This document shows positions 26,746 to 36,782 of a stretch of 64,000 nucleotides of DNA, piece by piece. The notes below the pieces were generated by a model. It was not told the DNA's origin and did no database searches. It saw only the letters and a list, made by a program, of their open reading frames with translations. Origin of the DNA: Ponticaulis sp. (GTDB taxonomy: Bacteria > Pseudomonadota > Alphaproteobacteria > Caulobacterales > Hyphomonadaceae); NCBI GenBank assembly GCA_002692725.1, contig NZLU01000023.1:496001-560000 (forward strand), in the 5' to 3' direction. The stretch's first letter is position 1, and the number at the start of each line of letters is the position of its first letter. The position numbers and the translations under genes are program-made.

Positions 26746-28406
26746 TGTCCAGCATTCTCGAAAGCGAAAATGCGTCTCCTTTCCGGGCCCGGTTTGTTGC
26801 TGGCGCATTGTGCCTGGCCTTTGGGGCAGTAGGCATTCAGGGCGGCGTTGTCGCGCTGACCGGCGATGGCGCGGATGGCCGGTTTGCAAAGCGTGCCAAT
26901 CGAGAAGCGCCGCAGCTCAAACGTGCTGATGTGCTCGACCGAAATGGTGAGCGCCTGGCTACCTCAATTTCGGTCTATTCGCTTTATGCCGATCCGACCG
27001 CGATCTGGGATGCGTCCGAAGTCGCCGGTGAACTGGTCTCTGTGTTTCCTGAGCTGGATTTTGATACGCTTTACAGGCGTCTGTCTGATCTCGACCGGCA
27101 ATTTGTCTGGGTGAAGCGAAGCCTCACGGCAGAAGAACGCACAACTGTGTTCAATCTCGGTCTTGAAGGTCTCGGTTTCCGGGAAGAATCCCGCCGCTAT
27201 TACCCGAAAGGCAGTCTCGCGTCGCATGTGCTCGGCTTCACTGATGTCGATGGCAATGGCCTGTCCGGGCTCGAATACACACTGGAAGACCGGCTCAGCA
27301 CCAGCATGGAGCCGGTGCAGCTGACTATTGATGCCGGCGTGCAATACAGCCTCGAAGCAGAGCTTAATTCGGCGGCCGTGAAAACAGGCGCTAAGGGCGG
27401 CGCCGGGGTTGTGATGGATGCGCGGTCGGGAGAGGTGCTCGGCATGGCGTCTTGGCCGGCATTTGATCCGAACCGACCTCAGGATTCGACGTCAGAGGCG
27501 CGGTTTGATCGCGCGACGGGCGGCGTCTACGAGCTTGGTTCCGTCTTCAAGCCGCTGACCGTGTCTGCCGCCATTGATTTTGGTGAGCTGACGCTACGGG
27601 AAAATTTTGATGTGCGTCGTCCAATCCAGATCGGGCGGTTCACCATTCATGACGATCACCCGCTGCCGAATGGTAGCCGGGCAACGCCGACCAATATTGT
27701 TGCGCACTCATCAAACATTGGCACGGTGCAGATTGGTCTACGTGTTGGCGCCGAGCGTCAGCAGCGCTTTCTCGACAATCTTGGACTGCTTGAGGCGTCG
27801 CCTGTTGAGGTGGCAGGCAGTGCGGATCCGCTCCTGCCGGATCAATGGTCGGACCTGACGACTGCGACCGTGAGCTTCGGGCATGGCCTGGCGGTGTCTC
27901 CGATCGCCTTCGCGTCGGCGTTTTCGGTTTTCGCGAATGGCGGCGACTATATTCCGCCGACAATTCTGAAGGAACAGGATCCGCTTGCCGAGCCGCGTGT
28001 GCCTGAGCGTGTGATGTCCTCGCCGACCGCGCAGGTGGTGGTTGAGATGCTGCGTGTTGCCGTGACCGAAGGCACAGGTAAGAGCGCAGATGTTCCGGGC
28101 TATCGTGTCGCGGGCAAAACCGGCACCGCGGAAAAGCCCGGTCCTGACGGGTATGATGCCGACCGAAATATGACCAGCTTTTCCGCTGTCTTCCCTGCGG
28201 ATGACCCGAAATACGCCATATTGATTGTCCTCGATGAACCGACCGATGAAAACGGACGCGCGGTAAGCGCAGCCTTTTCTGCTGCACCTGCAGTGGGTCG
28301 TGTGATTGAGCGGATCGCGCCCATTCTGGATGTGATGCCGTATTTCGAGGATCTGAAGCCAATCCGGACAAATGTTCGCTCGGTTTCGGACAGGAGGTCA
28401 TTGTGA
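26745..28406 (+). CDS. ftsI: Septal peptidoglycan transpeptidase FtsI (PBP3, class B)
   Basis: The 553-residue penicillin-binding protein crosslinks septal peptidoglycan. One membrane helix near 17-38 anchors it; a dimerisation domain follows (about 60-190, ADVLDRNGERLA), then the transpeptidase domain with active Ser in SVFK at 266-269, SSN at about 322-324 and KTGTAEK near 447. It overlaps murE by 4 bases (GTGA). It partners with FtsW, encoded downstream in the same cluster. Confidence 0.96.
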   Translation: MSSILESENASPFRARFVAGALCLAFGAVGIQGGVVALTGDGADGRFAKRANREAPQLKRADVLDRNGERLATSISVYSLYADPTAIWDASEVAGELVSVFPELDFDTLYRRLSDLDRQFVWVKRSLTAEERTTVFNLGLEGLGFREESRRYYPKGSLASHVLGFTDVDGNGLSGLEYTLEDRLSTSMEPVQLTIDAGVQYSLEAELNSAAVKTGAKGGAGVVMDARSGEVLGMASWPAFDPNRPQDSTSEARFDRATGGVYELGSVFKPLTVSAAIDFGELTLRENFDVRRPIQIGRFTIHDDHPLPNGSRATPTNIVAHSSNIGTVQIGLRVGAERQQRFLDNLGLLEASPVEVAGSADPLLPDQWSDLTTATVSFGHGLAVSPIAFASAFSVFANGGDYIPPTILKEQDPLAEPRVPERVMSSPTAQVVVEMLRVAVTEGTGKSADVPGYRVAGKTGTAEKPGPDGYDADRNMTSFSAVFPADDPKYAILIVLDEPTDENGRAVSAAFSAAPAVGRVIERIAPILDVMPYFEDLKPIRTNVRSVSDRRSL

Positions 28407-29836
28407 AATTAGGGGATCTGTTCGAGGGGCAGAATGTCTCCGCAGATGTGGAGATAACGGGGATGACGGCCGATTCACGCGCCGTAGAGCCGGGATTTCT
28501 GTTTGCGGCACTCAAAGGGGTGGCGGCGGATGGCCGGACCTTCATCCCACAAGCGATTGAGAAAGGCGCTGTCGCCATTCTGGCAGACGGGCCTGTCGCG
28601 GACGTCACAGTGCCAGTGATCGAGGCCGAAGAGCCGCGCGGCGCACTGGCCATGGCCTCTGCCCGCTTCTATAGCGGCCAACCGGGCAATATTGTGGGCG
28701 TCACCGGAACGAACGGCAAAAGCTCGACGGTCGATTTTCTGCGTCAGATCTGGGCCGATATGGGTCTTGAAGCCGCAAGCCTTGGCACGCTGGGCCTTGT
28801 CGGGCCGCAGGGGAGTGTTGATCTTGGTCACACAACGCCGGACCCAGTCGCCATCCACCGAAATCTCGATTCGATTGCACAGGGCGGGGTGACTCATCTC
28901 GGTATGGAAGCCTCATCTCACGGCATCGTTCAGCGCCGTATGGATGGTGTGAATTTTGCGGCGGTCGCCTTCACAAACCTGACCCAGGATCATCTCGACT
29001 ATCACGCGGACTTTGATGAATACCGCGCTGCAAAGCTTGAGCTTTTTACCAGATTGGCAAAGCCTGGCGCAATTGCCGTCGTGAACGCCGACAGTCCCGA
29101 AACTCCAGTCTTTGAAGGCGCGGCCCGCGATGCGGGGTTAAAGCTTCTGTCGGTCGGCTGGCGCGGCGTTGATCTCAAAATCCGCGAGCTTAGTCCCCGC
29201 GCCACCGGTCAGATGCTCGACGTCATCTATCAGGACGCGGCCCACGAAATTGCCCTCCCTCTGATTGGCGAGTTTCAGGCCCTGAATGCCCTCACGGCAG
29301 CGGGCATTGCCATTGGCCTGGGTGCTGACGCTGAAAGCGTCTTCCGGGCCATAGAAAAGCTCGTCACCGTGAAAGGCCGGCTGGAACTTGTCGGCGAGAA
29401 AGCTGGCGGCGGAACGGTCTTTGTCGACTACGCCCATACACCTGACGGGCTTGATGTGCTTCTTCGCGCTGCGCGTCCGCACACGGCTGGCAAGCTGATC
29501 GTCATTTTCGGGTGCGGCGGTGATCGTGACCCATACAAACGTCCGATGATGGGCAAGATCGCAGCCCAAGTCGCCGATGAGGTCATCGTGACAGACGATA
29601 ATCCACGCTCTGAAGACCCCGCAGACATTCGTGCAGCCATTCTTGAGGCCTGTCCCGATGCGTCGGAAATCGGCGACCGCGCCGAGGCGATCCGGGAAGG
29701 CGTTTCAAGACTGTCAGCTGGCGACACGCTGCTGATAGCTGGCAAGGGCCATGAAACCGGCCAGATCATTGCTGGCATCACGCATCCATTCTCCGATCAG
29801 GAAACAGCCAGCAAATATCTGGAGGGCACAGTATGA
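28403..29836 (+). CDS. murE: UDP-MurNAc-L-Ala-D-Glu--meso-diaminopimelate ligase MurE
   Basis: The 477-residue cytosolic ligase adds the third stem residue to the peptidoglycan precursor. It has the ATP-binding motif GVTGTNGKSST near 97-107, THLGMEASSHG, YAHTPDGL and DDNPRSEDP near 394-402; the DNPR form marks specificity for meso-diaminopimelate rather than lysine. The start codon is GTG, supported by AGGAGGT 4-5 bases upstream, inside the end of ftsI. The stop overlaps murF by 4 bases. Confidence 0.96.
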   Translation: MKLGDLFEGQNVSADVEITGMTADSRAVEPGFLFAALKGVAADGRTFIPQAIEKGAVAILADGPVADVTVPVIEAEEPRGALAMASARFYSGQPGNIVGVTGTNGKSSTVDFLRQIWADMGLEAASLGTLGLVGPQGSVDLGHTTPDPVAIHRNLDSIAQGGVTHLGMEASSHGIVQRRMDGVNFAAVAFTNLTQDHLDYHADFDEYRAAKLELFTRLAKPGAIAVVNADSPETPVFEGAARDAGLKLLSVGWRGVDLKIRELSPRATGQMLDVIYQDAAHEIALPLIGEFQALNALTAAGIAIGLGADAESVFRAIEKLVTVKGRLELVGEKAGGGTVFVDYAHTPDGLDVLLRAARPHTAGKLIVIFGCGGDRDPYKRPMMGKIAAQVADEVIVTDDNPRSEDPADIRAAILEACPDASEIGDRAEAIREGVSRLSAGDTLLIAGKGHETGQIIAGITHPFSDQETASKYLEGTV

Positions 29837-31245
29837 CCCAACCGCTTTGGACCTCTGAGGAAGCTGCATCCGCAACGGGTGGTCGGGCCGAAGGGCGCTG
29901 GCAGGTCAATGGCATTTCGATCGATACCCGGTCATTGCAAAAAGGTGATCTGTTTGTTGCGCTGAAAGATGTGCGCGATGGCCATGACTTCGTGCCGCAG
30001 GCTTATGAAGCCGGGGCAGGGGCCTGTCTTGTCTCTCGACCTATTAATGATGTTCCGGCGCTAGAAGTCCAGGATACGCTGATCGCGCTGGAGCAGTTGG
30101 GGTCGGCCTCGCGTCACCGGTCGAATGCTTTTTGCTGTGCCATCACCGGATCGGTCGGAAAAACCAGCGTGAAGGAAATGCTGGCGCAGATTTTCCGCGC
30201 TGCGGGCCCCGCACACTGGAACGTCAAATCCTTCAACAATCATTGGGGTGTGCCGCTGACGCTGGCGCGCATGCCACGCGACACCAAACGCGCGGTGTTT
30301 GAGATCGGGATGAATTCACCCGGTGAGATTTACCCAAGATCGCTCATGGTAAAACCGCATGCTGCGCTGATCACCAAGATCGCGGCGGCCCATCTCGAAG
30401 GCATGGGGACGGAAGAGGCGGTTGCCCGTGAAAAGTCCGCTATCTTTGCAGGCCTCGAGCCAAATGGCTTTGTCATTCTACCCGGCAAGGATAAATTCTT
30501 CGATTTTTTGCGCGATGTGGCGCTTGATTACTGCCCGGGCGGTCGTGTTCTCACTTTTGGCGGCGAGCACGATGACGCTTTCAGCGTCGGGTCTTCAAGC
30601 GATGGCGTTTCGACGATTTTCACCCTTCGGATTGGCGACGAGACCGTTGATGTGAGCGTGAATGCCACCGGCGAGCATTGGGGCGATAACATCGCAGCCG
30701 CGCTCTTGATGGCAAAGGCTTCGGATATTCCTGTTCAGGACGCGGCGAGGGCGCTGAATGGCTATGCACCGCCTGATGGACGCGGCAATGCCGAATGGCT
30801 TGACCTTGATTGCGGTGGTCGGGCGCTGATGGTGGATGATGCCTATAATGCAAACCCCGAAAGCATGCGGGCGGCGCTGGCGGGCTTCGCGCTTCGCCCC
30901 GCAGAGCGGAAGATCATTGCCCTTGGTGAAATGAAAGAGCTGGGCCCTGATGCTGATGCGCTTCATGCATCGCTGGCAGAGCCGGTTCTGGCCTGTTCAC
31001 CCGCCTGGGTCATGCTGGTGGGCAAGGGAATGAAGCCACTCGTCGATGCGCTCCAACCTCACACGAATGTATTGTGGGAGGCCGAAGGAAATCCGCTTCA
31101 GATAAAAGTTAATAACTTATTAATTTCTGGGGATGCGCTCTTGATCAAAGGGTCGAATGCATCCGGTATGCACGCACTGGCTGATGCGCTCCGGAAGATG
31201 AGCGCTGATCGGTCACTTGCCAGAAACGGCAAAGAGGGCGGCTGA
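29833..31245 (+). CDS. murF: UDP-MurNAc-tripeptide--D-Ala-D-Ala ligase MurF
   Basis: The 470-residue cytosolic ligase adds D-Ala-D-Ala to complete the UDP-MurNAc-pentapeptide. Seen are [17 protein letters not shown] near the N terminus, the ATP-binding loop [16 protein letters not shown] near 98-113, NSPGEI, and the C-terminal domain motif [17 protein letters not shown]. It is coupled to murE by ATGA and to mraY by a one-base TGATG overlap. Confidence 0.95.
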   Translation: MTQPLWTSEEAASATGGRAEGRWQVNGISIDTRSLQKGDLFVALKDVRDGHDFVPQAYEAGAGACLVSRPINDVPALEVQDTLIALEQLGSASRHRSNAFCCAITGSVGKTSVKEMLAQIFRAAGPAHWNVKSFNNHWGVPLTLARMPRDTKRAVFEIGMNSPGEIYPRSLMVKPHAALITKIAAAHLEGMGTEEAVAREKSAIFAGLEPNGFVILPGKDKFFDFLRDVALDYCPGGRVLTFGGEHDDAFSVGSSSDGVSTIFTLRIGDETVDVSVNATGEHWGDNIAAALLMAKASDIPVQDAARALNGYAPPDGRGNAEWLDLDCGGRALMVDDAYNANPESMRAALAGFALRPAERKIIALGEMKELGPDADALHASLAEPVLACSPAWVMLVGKGMKPLVDALQPHTNVLWEAEGNPLQIKVNNLLISGDALLIKGSNASGMHALADALRKMSADRSLARNGKEGG

Positions 31246-32399
31246 TGTTATATCAATTATTATCAATATTTTCAGAGCAGTATAGCTGGCTCAATGTTCT
31301 GAACTATACGACTTTCCGGACGGGACTGGCGTTCGCGACGGCCTTTATTCTGTGCCTGATTATCGGCGCGCCAATGATTAAGTGGCTGCGGCGGCGTCAG
31401 AAAAAAGGACAGCCCATTCGCGAAGATGGTCCTGAAAGCCATTTGCTGACCAAAGTCGGCACGCCCACCATGGGCGGCTTCCTCATTCTGCTTGGAATCG
31501 CCGTTGGGACTTTGCTCTGGGCCGACCTCACCAATGAATATATCTGGATCGTGCTGTTTGTGACGATCGGCTACGGCCTGATCGGTTTTCTGGACGACTT
31601 CACCAAAGTAACCAAGGGCCATGCGGGTGGCTTGTCGGGCAAATCGCGACTGCTGGCTGAGTTTGTAATCGCTGCCGTGGCCGTGGTTTGGGTCGCGCGC
31701 TATGCGCCGATTGCGGCTGAACAATCTGCTTTGCTGCGTGAAGCTGAAAATCTGCTGCCGGTTCTGATCCCGGACAATTTTGAAACCTCTCTGACGGTCC
31801 CGTTCTTCAAGGATGTGCTGATCAATCTGACCATTTACGGCTTTGCGATTTTTGGATCCTTCGTCGTGGTTGGTGCGGCCAATTCCGTGAATCTGACCGA
31901 CGGCCTCGATGGTCTCGCCATTGTGCCTGTGATGATTGCCGGCGCCACCTTCGCGCTAATCGCCTATATTTGCGGAACCCCGCGCTATGCCGATTACCTC
32001 TATCTGATCAACACGCCGGGTACATCAGAACTCACCGTTCTGTTCGGCTCCTTGTTCGGGGCTGGGCTCGGTTTCCTCTGGTACAACGCCCCACCTGCGA
32101 AGGTCTTTATGGGCGATACCGGGTCACTTGCACTGGGCGGCATGATTGGTACGGTGGCGATCTGCACCAAGCATGAAATCGTACTCGCCATTGTCGGCGG
32201 CATCTTTGTGATGGAAGCGCTCTCTGTCTTCGTACAGGTGGGCAGCTATAAGCTGACCGGCAAGCGCGTCTTCAAGATGGCGCCTATTCACCACCATTTT
32301 GAAAAAGCCGGTTGGGCCGAATCGACAGTTGTCATCCGTTTCTGGATCATCGCTGTGGTGCTCGCGCTGATCGGTCTTGCAACCCTGAAGCTGAGGTAG
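31245..32399 (+). CDS. mraY: Phospho-MurNAc-pentapeptide transferase MraY
   Basis: The 384-residue integral membrane enzyme transfers phospho-MurNAc-pentapeptide to undecaprenyl phosphate, giving lipid I. It has about ten membrane helices. Conserved parts are GTPTMGG near 72-78, FLDDFTKV with the aspartate pair, [10 protein letters not shown] near 216-225 and [13 protein letters not shown] near 346-358. The family's usual length is 320-380, so it is normal. The run of AT-rich codons at the very start is unlike the following sequence. Confidence 0.96.
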   Translation: MLYQLLSIFSEQYSWLNVLNYTTFRTGLAFATAFILCLIIGAPMIKWLRRRQKKGQPIREDGPESHLLTKVGTPTMGGFLILLGIAVGTLLWADLTNEYIWIVLFVTIGYGLIGFLDDFTKVTKGHAGGLSGKSRLLAEFVIAAVAVVWVARYAPIAAEQSALLREAENLLPVLIPDNFETSLTVPFFKDVLINLTIYGFAIFGSFVVVGAANSVNLTDGLDGLAIVPVMIAGATFALIAYICGTPRYADYLYLINTPGTSELTVLFGSLFGAGLGFLWYNAPPAKVFMGDTGSLALGGMIGTVAICTKHEIVLAIVGGIFVMEALSVFVQVGSYKLTGKRVFKMAPIHHHFEKAGWAESTVVIRFWIIAVVLALIGLATLKLR

Positions 32400-32408
32400 A
32401 CCGGAGCC

Positions 32409-33833
32409 GTGATTCCTGTTCGTGAATTTGCCGGGCAATATGTTGCCGTGTTCGGACTGGGCCGTACTGGCCTGGCGACCGTGCGCGCGCTGCAGGCTGG
32501 CGGCGCGAAGGTTCACGCATGGGATGACAATGAAGCCGCACGCCAGCGCGCCACTGAACAGGGCTTTGATCTTGTCGACATCAATAAGCGCGATTGGCAG
32601 CAATATTCGGCGCTGATCCTTTCGCCGGGTATTCCCTTCCGCTATCCGGAGCCACACCGTGTGGTGAAGCTCGCCCGCATGGTCGGCGTCGAGATCATTG
32701 GCGACATGGAATTGTTTGCCCGTGCGGTGAATGCGCTGCCAGAGCATGCCCGTCCCAAGATTGTGGGCGTGACCGGCACCAATGGGAAATCGACCACCAC
32801 ATCTCTGATCGGGCATATTCTGCGCAAGGCCGGGAAAGACGCCCGTGTGGGCGGCAATATCGGTGTGGGCGTTCTGGATATGGCGCCTTTGCATGCCAGC
32901 GCGATTTATGTGCTGGAGCTGTCATCCTATCAGCTCGATCTGATCGAAAGCCTGAAATGTGACGTTTCCGTACTTCTGAACATCACGCCAGACCATCTTG
33001 AGCGCCATGGCGGTATGCAGGGATATGTCGAGGCGAAGTCCCGGATTTTCGATAATCAAACGGACAGCGACGTCGCGATTATCGGTATGGACACCATGCC
33101 CACCCAGATCATGCTCGCGCGCATGGCTGCTAAAAAGCGTCAGCTCTGTGTAGGTGTCTCGTCCGAATATGCGCTTGGTCGCGGTATCAGCGTCGTTGAA
33201 GGGGTTCTCTTCGACAGTCAGAATGGCCGTGCCACAGAAGTCGGTGATTTGTCGGAAATCAAAACACTGCCAGGCCAGCACAATTATCAGAATGCCGCCG
33301 CGGCTTATGCCGCGTGTCGGGCGCTGGGTGTAGATGCCACGGTGATCATGGACGCCATGGCGAGCTTTCCAGGGCTGGCCCACCGACAGGAAGTCGTCGG
33401 CAAAGTTGGTAAGGTCAATTTCGTCAACGATTCAAAGGCGACAAACGGACAGGCCGCCGTGCAGGCGCTACGCAGCTATCCACGCGTCTTCTGGATCGGT
33501 GGCGGTGTTCCGAAATCTGAAGGTCTCGCCGATGTGCGCCCATATTTCGGACATATCGAAAAAGCCTATCTCATCGGAGAAGCGCAAGCTCAGTTCTCGC
33601 GCGAGCTGGGCGACGCTGTGCCTCACTTGAAGTGCGGAACTCTTCGCCGTGCGGTGGCCGAGGCCTTGCAGGATGCCCGCGATTGCGATGATGAAGACCC
33701 GATTGTGCTTCTCTCGCCCGCGTGTGCCAGCTTTGACCAGTTCAAAGACTTTGAAGACCGTGGCGATGCCTTCAAGCATCTTGTCTCAGGCCTGATGAGC
33801 GAAAGTGAAAAACTGCAGGCGACGATTTCATGA
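32409..33833 (+). CDS. murD: UDP-MurNAc-L-alanine--D-glutamate ligase MurD
   Basis: The 474-residue cytosolic ligase adds D-Glu to UDP-MurNAc-L-Ala. It has an N-terminal Rossmann segment (VAVFGLGRTGLATVRAL), the ATP-binding loop GVTGTNGKSTTTSLIG near 119-134, LELSSYQLD, and a C-terminal domain with NDSKATNGQAA. The start is GTG at 32409, 9 bases after mraY, preceded by CCGGAG. The stop overlaps ftsW by 4 bases. Confidence 0.95.
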   Translation: MIPVREFAGQYVAVFGLGRTGLATVRALQAGGAKVHAWDDNEAARQRATEQGFDLVDINKRDWQQYSALILSPGIPFRYPEPHRVVKLARMVGVEIIGDMELFARAVNALPEHARPKIVGVTGTNGKSTTTSLIGHILRKAGKDARVGGNIGVGVLDMAPLHASAIYVLELSSYQLDLIESLKCDVSVLLNITPDHLERHGGMQGYVEAKSRIFDNQTDSDVAIIGMDTMPTQIMLARMAAKKRQLCVGVSSEYALGRGISVVEGVLFDSQNGRATEVGDLSEIKTLPGQHNYQNAAAAYAACRALGVDATVIMDAMASFPGLAHRQEVVGKVGKVNFVNDSKATNGQAAVQALRSYPRVFWIGGGVPKSEGLADVRPYFGHIEKAYLIGEAQAQFSRELGDAVPHLKCGTLRRAVAEALQDARDCDDEDPIVLLSPACASFDQFKDFEDRGDAFKHLVSGLMSESEKLQATIS

Positions 33834-34957
33834 CCACGCTGGCCCGTTCGGATAAATCCTGGTTTGCCGAATGGTGGCGGACCGTGGATCATGGGATCAT
33901 CACCGGCGTAATGGTGCTGTTGGCGGCTGGAATGTTGCTTGCCATGGCAGCGGGACCGACTGCAGCTGACCGGATTGGTATATCAAACCCGTTTCACTTT
34001 GTCTTTCGCCATGCCTTTTTCGTAATGGCAGGCATTGCCGTGTTTCTCAGCGTTTCGACCCTGTCTGAAGCCTGGACGCGTCGACTGGCCTTGTTGATTT
34101 TTATCGTGTCGTTTCTGCTGCTCGCCGCTATTCCAGTGATCGGGACACAGATTAAAGGCAGTCAACGCTGGATTCATATAGCCGGAGCCTCTTTGCAGCC
34201 ATCCGAGCTCGTGAAGCCTGCGCTGATTGTGGTCGCGGGCTGGTTTCTGGCGCAACGCAATCAGGTGAAAGGCGTGCCCTGGGCCATTATTGCCTTTGCC
34301 CTGTTCGCCCCAACGATCGGCCTGTTGTTACTGCAACCCGATGTCGGCCAGACGGTCTTGCTGACGGCGACCTTCCTTGTCGCATTTTTCGTGTCTGGAA
34401 TGCCGCTCATCTGGGCATCTTTCTTTCTTGTCGGTGGGCTCGCGGCGGCGGCTCTCATGTTCTTTCAGTTCGAGCATGTGCGTTATCGGATCATGACCTA
34501 TCTCGATCCGTCCCAGGCCTCCTACCAGCTGCAGCAGGCGCATGACGCTATTTCTCGCGGCGGTCTTCTTGGCGTGGGTCCGGGCGAGGGGCGGGTCAAA
34601 TATTACCTGCCCGACGTGCACACGGATTTCATCTATTCCGTGGCCGGAGAAGAGTTTGGATTTCTGGCTTGTCTTGGCCTTCTGATCATTTTTCTCGTCA
34701 TCGCGCTGCGCGGCATGTTTGCGGCTGCTCGACGGGCTGATCCATTTGTCCGGGCAGCGGGCACGGCGCTCTTTTTCATGTTTGGCGCGCAGGCCATGAT
34801 CAATATCGGTGTGAATGTCGGTCTGCTGCCAACAAAGGGCATGACCCTGCCTCTGATCAGCTATGGTGGGTCCTCCATGATCGGAACCGCGCTGACCTTG
34901 GGCTTTGGCCTCGCCTTGACCCGAAAACGGGCGGAATTTCGTCTCGGAATCAGGTAA
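33830..34957 (+). CDS. ftsW: Septal peptidoglycan glycosyltransferase FtsW
   Basis: The 375-residue SEDS-family membrane protein polymerises lipid II with FtsI at the septum. About ten membrane helices are present. Family motifs include KGSQRWIHIAGASLQPSE with the following L-V-K-P helix, GLLGVGPGEGRVKYYLPDVH-type loop (the essential Asp lies in LPDVHTDFI), and GLLPTKGMTLPLISYGGSS. It overlaps murD by ATGA and precedes murG by 30 bases. Confidence 0.95.
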   Translation: MTTLARSDKSWFAEWWRTVDHGIITGVMVLLAAGMLLAMAAGPTAADRIGISNPFHFVFRHAFFVMAGIAVFLSVSTLSEAWTRRLALLIFIVSFLLLAAIPVIGTQIKGSQRWIHIAGASLQPSELVKPALIVVAGWFLAQRNQVKGVPWAIIAFALFAPTIGLLLLQPDVGQTVLLTATFLVAFFVSGMPLIWASFFLVGGLAAAALMFFQFEHVRYRIMTYLDPSQASYQLQQAHDAISRGGLLGVGPGEGRVKYYLPDVHTDFIYSVAGEEFGFLACLGLLIIFLVIALRGMFAAARRADPFVRAAGTALFFMFGAQAMINIGVNVGLLPTKGMTLPLISYGGSSMIGTALTLGFGLALTRKRAEFRLGIR

Positions 34958-34987
34958 ACATCACTCGGGCAATCTCGAGGGACTTTC

Positions 34988-36079
34988 ATGACCGCATCAA
35001 AACTCGTCGTTATCGGAGCTGGCGGAACCGGCGGCCACATGTTCCCGGCTTCAGCCTTTGCCGCGGAAATGAAGTCGCGTGGCTGGCGTGTTGGCCTGAT
35101 GACGGACGATCGCGGACGGCGCTACACAGATGGCTTCCCGGCCGACTGGATCGTCAATGTCAAAGCAGCGACCTTCGCCTCCAAGCGACCGGACAAATTG
35201 CTGACCTCTGGCCTGAAAATTTACAGCGGGATCGGCGAAGCCAAAAAGAAACTGAAAGCCGAAGGCGCTGACCTTGTGGCGGGGTTTGGCGGTTATCCGG
35301 CCTTTCCGGCCCTGATGGCGGCCTCTCAGCTCAAAACGCCAATCATTATCCACGAGCAGAATGCGGTGCTGGGCCGGGTGAACCGGTTTTTTGCAAAAAA
35401 GGCCGAGATTGTCGCCTGCGGATTTGAACGCCTCGATCGACTTCCCGCTGGCGCGCATATGAAAGTGGTCGGCAATCCTGTCCGAAAGCCAATTCTCGAT
35501 ATTCGCGACGCGCCATATCCGGCCACAGGCGCGGACGATCGGCTCCAGCTCCTCATTACGGGGGGAAGTCAGGGCGCGCGGCTGTTTGGCGAGGTTTTGC
35601 CGCCCGCGATATGCGCACTGCCTGACACGCTGCGGAGCCGGTTGAGAGTTGTCCAGCAGGTCCGCGAAGAACAGTTGGACGAGGTTACAGCGCTCTATCA
35701 GGACGCAGGCATTGAGTGCGAGCTCGCGCCATTCTTCTCGAATATGCCGGAACTTCTGGCTGGGTCTCATTTGGTGATTTGCCGGTCCGGTGCCTCGAGC
35801 GTGACCGAGCTTGCCGTCGTTGGACGTCCCGCCATTCTCATCCCGCTGGCCATTGCCATGGACGACCACCAGACCGGGAATGCAGAGACACTGGCTGCTG
35901 CGGGTGCGGCCGATGTGGTGAGCGAGGCGCAGCTTTCTGTTGAGGCGGTGACCAATATTTTGGCCAACAGGCTGTCAGACAGTGAAGGGCTCAAAGCCCG
36001 CGCCGAAGCGGCCAAATCGGTTGGGATGTATTCTGCATCCAGCGATCTGGCCGATTTGGCGGAAGGTCTGGAGCTTTAA
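34988..36079 (+). CDS. murG: UDP-GlcNAc:lipid I GlcNAc transferase MurG
   Basis: The 363-residue peripheral membrane glycosyltransferase converts lipid I to lipid II. It has the glycine-rich start VIGAGGTGGHMFPA near 8-21, GFGGYPAFPALMAA, EQNAVLGRVNR, the second-domain loop ITGGSQGARLFGE, and RSGASSVTELAVVG with the UDP-GlcNAc-binding Glu. CGAGGGAC precedes the ATG. It is the last gene of the uninterrupted plus-strand dcw run; its stop overlaps the convergent cytochrome gene by 4 bases. Confidence 0.95.
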   Translation: MTASKLVVIGAGGTGGHMFPASAFAAEMKSRGWRVGLMTDDRGRRYTDGFPADWIVNVKAATFASKRPDKLLTSGLKIYSGIGEAKKKLKAEGADLVAGFGGYPAFPALMAASQLKTPIIIHEQNAVLGRVNRFFAKKAEIVACGFERLDRLPAGAHMKVVGNPVRKPILDIRDAPYPATGADDRLQLLITGGSQGARLFGEVLPPAICALPDTLRSRLRVVQQVREEQLDEVTALYQDAGIECELAPFFSNMPELLAGSHLVICRSGASSVTELAVVGRPAILIPLAIAMDDHQTGNAETLAAAGAADVVSEAQLSVEAVTNILANRLSDSEGLKARAEAAKSVGMYSASSDLADLAEGLEL

Positions 36080-36708
36080 TCCGCCTTTGGCCCACTCGCT
36101 GCGCGGAAGGCTTGCAGCATTTGTAGCGCTTGTTGCTGATCCGCAGGCAGTTCAACGGCTTCGCACCGCGGATCGGTATTCTGAATGGCCTTCAGCATAG
36201 CGGGCGTCAGCGGCAAGGGGTCACATCCATGGGTCTGTTCGCAGATCAGATCCCATTGCGGCTCAGCCTTGGCGTGGCATTCCAGGCAATTACCGCCAAA
36301 CTGATTTACGACTTCATCGCTCCCGCGCACACGGATGGTTGCGCCTGATGCGGCGACGTCGAGTTCAAAAAACTCCCAATCATTCGTGAGCGGATTATAG
36401 CCCGCTTCGCGTTTCACCATGGCTTCAGTTGGTACAAGTTGAATGATCGTGCCTGCAGGGTAGGTCCCACCCGTCTCGGAGTTTGCCACCTCAAGTGTGG
36501 CATCCACATCTCCGAGCAGATTGTCGACGTAAAAGCCCCTCACAGCATGCATGTCTCTGATGCAGGCAAAGTCTGATTCCGCAGGAACAAAATCACTCGT
36601 CGCCACCGCATCCGTCTCTTGTGCGGTCATGGTCATACCTGCGCTGACGGCAAGAATGACAGACACGGTGACAAGACCAGCCAAAGCCGCTTTGTGAATC
36701 TGACGCAT
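36076..36708 (-). CDS. Secreted cytochrome P460-like monoheme protein
   Basis: The 210-residue protein has a signal peptide (MRQIHKAALAGLVTVSVILAVSAG-type, about 1-30) and one heme c site, NCLECHAKAEPQWD near 140-153, in a region resembling cytochrome P460 (GTIIQLVPTEAMVKREAG and NDWEFFELDV before the heme). Two more Cys residues (ICEQ, HGCD) follow the heme motif. P460-type proteins bind a modified heme and act on hydroxylamine or NO, but the crosslinking residue cannot be judged here. The ATG at 36708 has GAGGAAA upstream. It sits in a minus-strand block within the dcw cluster. Confidence 0.65.
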   Translation of the reverse strand: MRQIHKAALAGLVTVSVILAVSAGMTMTAQETDAVATSDFVPAESDFACIRDMHAVRGFYVDNLLGDVDATLEVANSETGGTYPAGTIIQLVPTEAMVKREAGYNPLTNDWEFFELDVAASGATIRVRGSDEVVNQFGGNCLECHAKAEPQWDLICEQTHGCDPLPLTPAMLKAIQNTDPRCEAVELPADQQQALQMLQAFRAASGPKAD

Positions 36709-36782
36709 GCGTATTTCCTCCCCGAAAACAACCCACTTAGCCATTTCCCTATAGGCTGTAAACGTAGCTCCCGGGCATGTGA

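Noticed and set aside
27640-28653. 337-residue frame antisense to ftsI/murE
   Set aside because: Crosses the coupled ftsI-murE junction and encodes Ser/Arg/Pro-rich sequence without motifs.
35051-35869. 272-residue frame antisense to murG
   Set aside because: Overlaps a well-defined murG and shows no fold-like pattern.
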